A DNA stretch of 64,000 nt from Pseudomonadota bacterium (GTDB lineage: Bacteria; Pseudomonadota; Alphaproteobacteria; Rhodobacterales; Rhodobacteraceae). The stretch spans positions 210,226 to 274,225 of the forward strand of contig JBCAYL010000001.1 of assembly GCA_038533575.1 (NCBI GenBank), in the 5' to 3' direction. Every line of letters starts with the position of its first letter. Position 1 is the stretch's first letter. The notes under the pieces are model-generated. The model saw only the letters and a program-made list of their open reading frames with translations, did not search any database and was not told the DNA's origin. The position numbers and the translations under genes are program-made. Positions 60,315-64,000 of the stretch are shown one piece after another.

Positions 60315-61070
60315 ATGGCAGAGCCCGACACCCTCGAGACGCCTCAGGGCCGCCGCATCGCCTACCACCGCAGCACGGGCGTGGAGCCTGGCATCGTCTT
60401 TCTCGGCGGATTCGCCTCTGACATGACGGGATCAAAGGCCACGCATCTCGAGGCGTGGTGCCGCGCGCAGGGGCGCGCCTTCCTACGGTTCGACTATTCG
60501 GGCCACGGCGCATCCTCGGGCCGCTTCGAGGACGGCTCCATCGGGGATTGGGCCGAGGATGCGGAGGTGGCCATCACCGCGCTGACGGAGGGCCCGCAGG
60601 TGCTTATCGGCTCCTCCATGGGGGGCTGGATCTCGCTCCTGATGGTCAAGCGGCTCGGCGCGCGGGTGGCGGGCCTCGTGACCATCGCCGCCGCGCCCGA
60701 TTTCACCGAAGACGGCTACTGGGCCGAGTTCTCCGAAGATCAACGCGCCGCGCTCATGGCGGAGGGGCAGGTCGCCGTGCCGTCGGATTACGGCGATCCC
60801 TACATCATCACGCGCCGCCTCATCGAGGACGGCCGCGCCCATCTCGTGCTGCGCACGCCGCTCGCGCTGCCCATGCCCACGCGCATGCTGCAAGGCACGG
60901 CGGACACGGTCGTACCCATGGCGCGTGCGGTAGAGATCCTCGCCCATGTCAGCGGGGACGATATCCGCCTCGTCGCGCTCAAGGACGCCGACCACAGCTT
61001 CTCTAGCCCCCGCGCTCTCGCCGTCCTCGAGGATGCGACGCTGAACGTCCTCGCGGCGCTGGGCGGCTAG
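60315..61070 (+). CDS. Alpha/beta hydrolase
   Basis: 251 residues. Classic fold: PGIVFLGGFASDMTGSKATH with the oxyanion residues, a nucleophile elbow GSSMGG (Ser101, GxSxG), the acid Asp197 in LQGTADTVVP, and the base His227 in LKDADHSFS. FRFDYSGHGASSG is typical of the ABHD10/palmitoyl-thioesterase-like group, so it may hydrolyse thioesters or carboxylesters. No signal peptide, so cytosolic. ATG 60315 has AAAAGAGGAGCC upstream. A pair of inverted repeats follows it at 61105-61200. Confidence 0.9.
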   Translation: MAEPDTLETPQGRRIAYHRSTGVEPGIVFLGGFASDMTGSKATHLEAWCRAQGRAFLRFDYSGHGASSGRFEDGSIGDWAEDAEVAITALTEGPQVLIGSSMGGWISLLMVKRLGARVAGLVTIAAAPDFTEDGYWAEFSEDQRAALMAEGQVAVPSDYGDPYIITRRLIEDGRAHLVLRTPLALPMPTRMLQGTADTVVPMARAVEILAHVSGDDIRLVALKDADHSFSSPRALAVLEDATLNVLAALGG

Positions 61071-61104
61071 CGCGGGATCGAGGGGCCAGCCCCTCGAGCT
61101 CCCC

Positions 61105-61124
61105 GAGGTACGGAGCACAAAGAA
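61105..61124 (+). repeat. Dispersed intergenic repeat, copy 2
   Basis: GAGGTACGGAGCACAAAGAA, one base different from copy 1 at 56137-56156. It is the left arm of a 20-bp inverted pair with 61167-61186. Confidence 0.8.
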
Positions 61125-61166
61125 GCCGCGGTCCGCGCGGGGCAAACGGCGGGGCGCACTCCTGGT

Positions 61167-61200
61167 TTCTTTGTGCCCCGTACCTCCGCCGGAGGCATCC
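61167..61200 (-). repeat. Dispersed intergenic repeat, copy 3 (inverted)
   Basis: On the minus strand this reads GGATGCCTCC, then GGCG, then GAGGTACGGGGCACAAAGAA, the form most like copy 1 (56112-56157) but with a shorter spacer. With 61105-61124 it can fold into a 20-bp stem with one mismatch and a 42-bp loop between the alpha/beta hydrolase and MFS genes. Confidence 0.8.
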
Positions 61201-61285
61201 CAAGCGGGCCCCGTGACGTTAAGTTTCCTTTTGCGCGCGGGGGGAGAGCCGTTAGCGTCGCCCGAAAGATGCGCGGGGAGGGAAC

Positions 61286-62635
61286 ATGGCGCTATCGATC
61301 GGGCAGAAGGCGGGCTGGGGGCTCGCCGATATGGGCATCGTGGTCTTCGTGATCGTCAAGCAGCTCCTCGTGCTGGCGTTCCTGACCTCCTATCTTGGCG
61401 TCGATGCGGCGCTGGCGGGCGCCATCGCCACGGGCGTGCTCCTCTTCGACATGATCACCGACCCCGCCATCGGCTATCTCTCGGACCGGACCTCAAGCCG
61501 ATACGGCAGGCGCTATCCGTGGATGGTGAGCGGGGCGGTTGTCCTCGCGCTGGGCACCTATCTCATGTTCGCGGTGCCGCCCGGCGGCACGCCCGCCTTC
61601 AACGCGCTCTGGTTCACCGGCTTCTTCATTCTGGCCACTGTGGGCTTCACAATGGTGGCCATCCCCTACGGCGCCACGGCCGGGGAGATGACCCAGGATG
61701 CCCGCGAACGCTCGGCCATGGTGGCCTGGCGCATGGGCTTTGCCTCGATCGGCATCCTCATCGGGGGCGCGGTGCTGCCTGCGCTGGCCGGAGGCACGCT
61801 CGCGGGCCACGCGACCGCGGCGCTCATCGTGGCGCCCGTCATCATCGGGGCGGTCTGGCTCTCGGTCTTCTTTACCCGCCGCGCGCCGCGGATCTCGCTT
61901 CCGTCGAGCGTGAGCCCCGTGCGGATGATGGGCCTCGTGATCCGGAACCGCGCCTTCGTCGTGCTCGCGCTCCTTTACGGCGTCATGACCTTCTCGGTGG
62001 CGCTGATCACGGCGGGGCTCGCCTTTGCCGTCATCTATCTCATCGAGGATACCGGTGCGACGCCGCTTTCGGGGCTCGCGGGCGCCCTCGGCGCGCTCTC
62101 GCTGCTCCTCGGGATGTTCGTCTTCGGCTCGATCCTCTCCCAGGTCGTTTGGGTGGTCCTGTCGAACAGGCTGGGCAAGACCGTCGCCCTCTGCGTGGGG
62201 CTCGTGGCCTATATAGCGCTGCTCTGCGGGCTCTACGCGGCTTTGCCCTCCACGAACGTCACCACCGTGGCCGTGCTTTTCCTCATCGCGGGCTTCACGA
62301 ACGGAGCCTACCAGCAGATCCCCTGGGCCATGTACCCCGACCTCATGGACGTCACCCGGGCCGAGACCGGCGAGGCGATCGAGGGCGCGTTCTCGGCGAT
62401 CTGGCTCTTTGGTCAAAAGCTCGCCAACGCCCTTGCCCCGGGGGCCATGGGGCTCATTCTCGCGCTCTGGGGCTGGCAAGCGACGACGGAAGGGCGCATC
62501 GCGCAGGTTCCCGAGGCGCTGAGCGCGCTGCACTATGCCATGACCCTCGTGCCAGCGGCGATTTTCGGCGTCTCGATCCTCGCGCTCCTCGCTCTCTATC
62601 GCCCCATGGCGGCGCGGGTGATCGCCCGGCCGTGA
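61286..62635 (+). CDS. MFS sugar/GPH-type cation symporter
   Basis: 449 residues, twelve predicted helices. The N-terminus [20 protein letters not shown] and the loop [22 protein letters not shown], with the GPH-style DPxxGxLSDRT...GRR, place it in the glycoside-pentoside-hexuronide:cation symporter branch. [20 protein letters not shown] is the second diagnostic loop (it normally reads ALxPEMTxDxxER). These import glycosides with Na+ or H+; the substrate is unknown. GGGGAGGGAAC is a good ribosome site. It lies 97 bp upstream of the HpsN-like gene. Confidence 0.9.
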   Translation: MALSIGQKAGWGLADMGIVVFVIVKQLLVLAFLTSYLGVDAALAGAIATGVLLFDMITDPAIGYLSDRTSSRYGRRYPWMVSGAVVLALGTYLMFAVPPGGTPAFNALWFTGFFILATVGFTMVAIPYGATAGEMTQDARERSAMVAWRMGFASIGILIGGAVLPALAGGTLAGHATAALIVAPVIIGAVWLSVFFTRRAPRISLPSSVSPVRMMGLVIRNRAFVVLALLYGVMTFSVALITAGLAFAVIYLIEDTGATPLSGLAGALGALSLLLGMFVFGSILSQVVWVVLSNRLGKTVALCVGLVAYIALLCGLYAALPSTNVTTVAVLFLIAGFTNGAYQQIPWAMYPDLMDVTRAETGEAIEGAFSAIWLFGQKLANALAPGAMGLILALWGWQATTEGRIAQVPEALSALHYAMTLVPAAIFGVSILALLALYRPMAARVIARP

Positions 62636-62646
62636 CCCCCGGGCGC

Positions 62647-62676
62647 GGGTATTTTGCAAGCGTATGCAAAAATCCC
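62647..62676 (+). terminator. Hairpin between the GPH transporter and HpsN-like genes
   Basis: GGGTATTTTGCA (62647-62658) pairs with TGCAAAAATCCC (62665-62676), 3 and 7 bp of stem with two mismatched positions between them, and a 6-base loop. The TTTTGCA/TGCAAAA core again resembles the palindromes at 2021 and 5233-5381. It may end the transporter transcript. Confidence 0.45.
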
Positions 62677-62732
62677 TTGAGGCAGGTCGGCCATGCTCTA
62701 TGCTGGGCCTGACAGCAGACAGGGAGGACGCG

Positions 62733-64000
62733 ATGGCGCAGTATCTCAAGCGCGGAAAACCAGCCGAGGAGCGGGCCGAGGACGATGCGAAAGTGCGCGG
62801 CATCGTGGAGGGCATCCTTAGCGACATCGAGGCGCGCGGGGACGCGGCGGTGAAGGACCTCTCCGCCAAGTTCGACAAGTACGAGCCGCAGGCCTTCAAG
62901 CTCACGGCATCCGAAATCGAGGCGGCGATGCAGAAGGTGTCCAGCCGCGAGATGGACGATATCCGCTTCGCGCAGGCCCAGATCCGGCGCTTCGCGGAGG
63001 CGCAGAAAGCCTCCATGCACGACATCGAGGTGGAGACGATGCCGGGCGTGATCCTCGGCCACAAGAACATCCCGGTGAATTCCGTGGGCTGCTACGTGCC
63101 CGGCGGCAAGTTCCCCATGGTGGCCTCCGCGCACATGTCCGTGCTCACCGCGAAGGTCGCGGGCGTGAAGCGCATCGTGGCCTCCGCGCCGCCCGTGCAG
63201 GGCGCGCCGCATCCCGCCATCGTGGCCGCGATGCACGAGGGCGGGGCGGACGAGATCCTCGTCCTCGGCGGGGTGCAGGCGGTGGGCGCCATGGCCATCG
63301 GTACCGAAACCATCGCGCCCGTCGATATGCTCGTGGGGCCCGGGAATGCCTTTGTCGCGGAGGCCAAGCGGCAGCTTTTCGGGCGCGTGGGGATCGACCT
63401 CTTCGCTGGGCCCACAGAGACCTGCGTGATTGCCGACGACACGGTCGACGGTGAGATGTGTGCGACGGACCTTCTGGGCCAAGCCGAGCATGGCTACAAC
63501 TCTCCCGCGGTGCTGATCACGAATTCGAAGAAGCTCGCAGAGGACACGCTCTCGGAGATCGAACGCATTCTCGAGATCCTGCCCACGGCCGAGACCGCGC
63601 GGGTGAGTTGGGAGGAATACGGCGAGGTGATCCTGTGTGACTCCTACGAGGAGATGCTCACTGTCTCCGAGGATATCGCTTCCGAGCACATCCAGGTGAT
63701 GACGGACCGCGACGACTGGTTCCTCGAGAACATGACGAATTACGGCGCGCTCTTCCTCGGGCCGCGCACCAACGTCGCAAATGGCGACAAGGTCATCGGG
63801 ACGAACCACACGCTGCCCACGAAGAAGGCCGGGCGCTATACCGGCGGGCTCTGGGTGGGCAAGTTCATCAAGACGCATTCCTACCAGAAGGTCACGAGCG
63901 ACGAGGCGGCGACCCTGGTCGGCGAGTATGGCTCCCGGCTCTGCATGCTGGAGGGCTTCGTGGGCCATGCCGAGCAATGCAACGTCCGCGTGCGCCGCTA
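62733..64000 (+). CDS. HisD-family dehydrogenase, HpsN-like (partial)
   Basis: 422 complete codons; the frame runs off the window end. It has the histidinol dehydrogenase fold but the HpsN-clade signatures: [40 protein letters not shown], catalytic-type QAEHG (Gln250, His253), [10 protein letters not shown] (Glu318, His319), [20 protein letters not shown] (His359) and a C-terminal GFVGHAEQ (His412). HpsN oxidises 2,3-dihydroxypropane-1-sulfonate to sulfolactate with NAD+, zinc-dependent. True biosynthetic HisD proteins have GxxPNHVLPT and differ in these loops. The usual DHPS genes hpsO and hpsP and the TRAP transporter are not seen to the left, so substrate is unproven. Ribosome site AGGGAGGACGCG. 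Confidence 0.85.
   Translation, partial: MAQYLKRGKPAEERAEDDAKVRGIVEGILSDIEARGDAAVKDLSAKFDKYEPQAFKLTASEIEAAMQKVSSREMDDIRFAQAQIRRFAEAQKASMHDIEVETMPGVILGHKNIPVNSVGCYVPGGKFPMVASAHMSVLTAKVAGVKRIVASAPPVQGAPHPAIVAAMHEGGADEILVLGGVQAVGAMAIGTETIAPVDMLVGPGNAFVAEAKRQLFGRVGIDLFAGPTETCVIADDTVDGEMCATDLLGQAEHGYNSPAVLITNSKKLAEDTLSEIERILEILPTAETARVSWEEYGEVILCDSYEEMLTVSEDIASEHIQVMTDRDDWFLENMTNYGALFLGPRTNVANGDKVIGTNHTLPTKKAGRYTGGLWVGKFIKTHSYQKVTSDEAATLVGEYGSRLCMLEGFVGHAEQCNVRVRR

Noticed and set aside
62733-64000. Biosynthetic histidinol dehydrogenase (hisD)
   Set aside because: The sequence has the GTNHTLPT and YTGGLWV loops of the HpsN-like clade, not the PNHVLPT and SGLS loops of HisD, and no his genes lie beside it in the window.

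Overview
The window is a high-GC, gene-dense chromosomal segment (about 64 kb, roughly 70 genes on both strands) from an alphaproteobacterium, most probably a marine member of the Roseobacter group (Rhodobacteraceae). The pointers are a DddL-type DMSP lyase, the pccB / small genes / pccA / DUF4174 / mcm layout, a short ProS without editing domain, ThyX instead of ThyA, an HdaA-ppk-ppx neighbourhood, an SdhE + LdtR pair and an HpsN-like HisD-family enzyme. I found no rRNA or tRNA gene, CRISPR array, insertion sequence or prophage.

Layout: 0-7.5 kb holds transporters (the end of an EamA exporter, two convergent SLC13/RCK_C permeases, another EamA protein, a Bcr/CflA exporter) and yebC, with two unusual double-hairpin repeats. 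7.7-16.5 kb is the methylmalonyl-CoA pathway: pccB, ridA, several small envelope genes, pccA, a DUF4174 protein and mcm. 16.5-19.8 kb holds VOC, GNAT, DjlA-like and EEP genes. 19.8-26.5 kb is polyphosphate and replication control: ppx, VOC, ppk1, hdaA, an AI-2E transporter and a fasciclin protein. 27-32.6 kb is a plus-strand run: proS, a DUF2937-peroxiredoxin-like fusion, lolE-type permease, lolD and an Ldh-family oxidoreductase. 32.6-34.2 kb is an envelope cluster (DMT, predicted gluzincin lipoprotein, PCu(A)C-like protein). A low-GC islet with a DUF2726 gene follows, then parE, dddL, DUF2461, a MATE pump and a membrane histidine kinase with a degenerate receiver.

42-51 kb: aspC, an XRE regulator, sdhE, ldtR, a tautomerase, DUF1194, a GloA-like protein, and a SLAM-type translocon preceded by its putative surface lipoprotein, next to thyX and a cold-shock gene. 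51-53.6 kb is a complete bufferin-type (MNIO/DUF692) copper RiPP operon: bufA-bufB-bufC-DoxX. thrS and accessory genes follow (PaaI thioesterase, MFS, MAPEG, SRPBCC, ArsR-SRPBCC, hydrolase), then a GPH-type transporter and the HpsN-like dehydrogenase cut by the window end.

How it fits together (inference): DddL would release DMS and acrylate from DMSP. Acrylate carbon normally enters as propionyl-CoA, which PccAB and Mcm convert to succinyl-CoA; SdhE matures the flavoprotein that oxidises the resulting succinate. The bufferin operon and the PCu(A)C-like protein suggest periplasmic copper handling. Lol and SLAM would carry lipoproteins to the outer membrane and then to the surface. The most rewarding targets are the SLAM-lipoprotein pair, the bufferin operon, the DUF2937-peroxiredoxin fusion that lacks its peroxidatic cysteine, and the palindromic repeat families.
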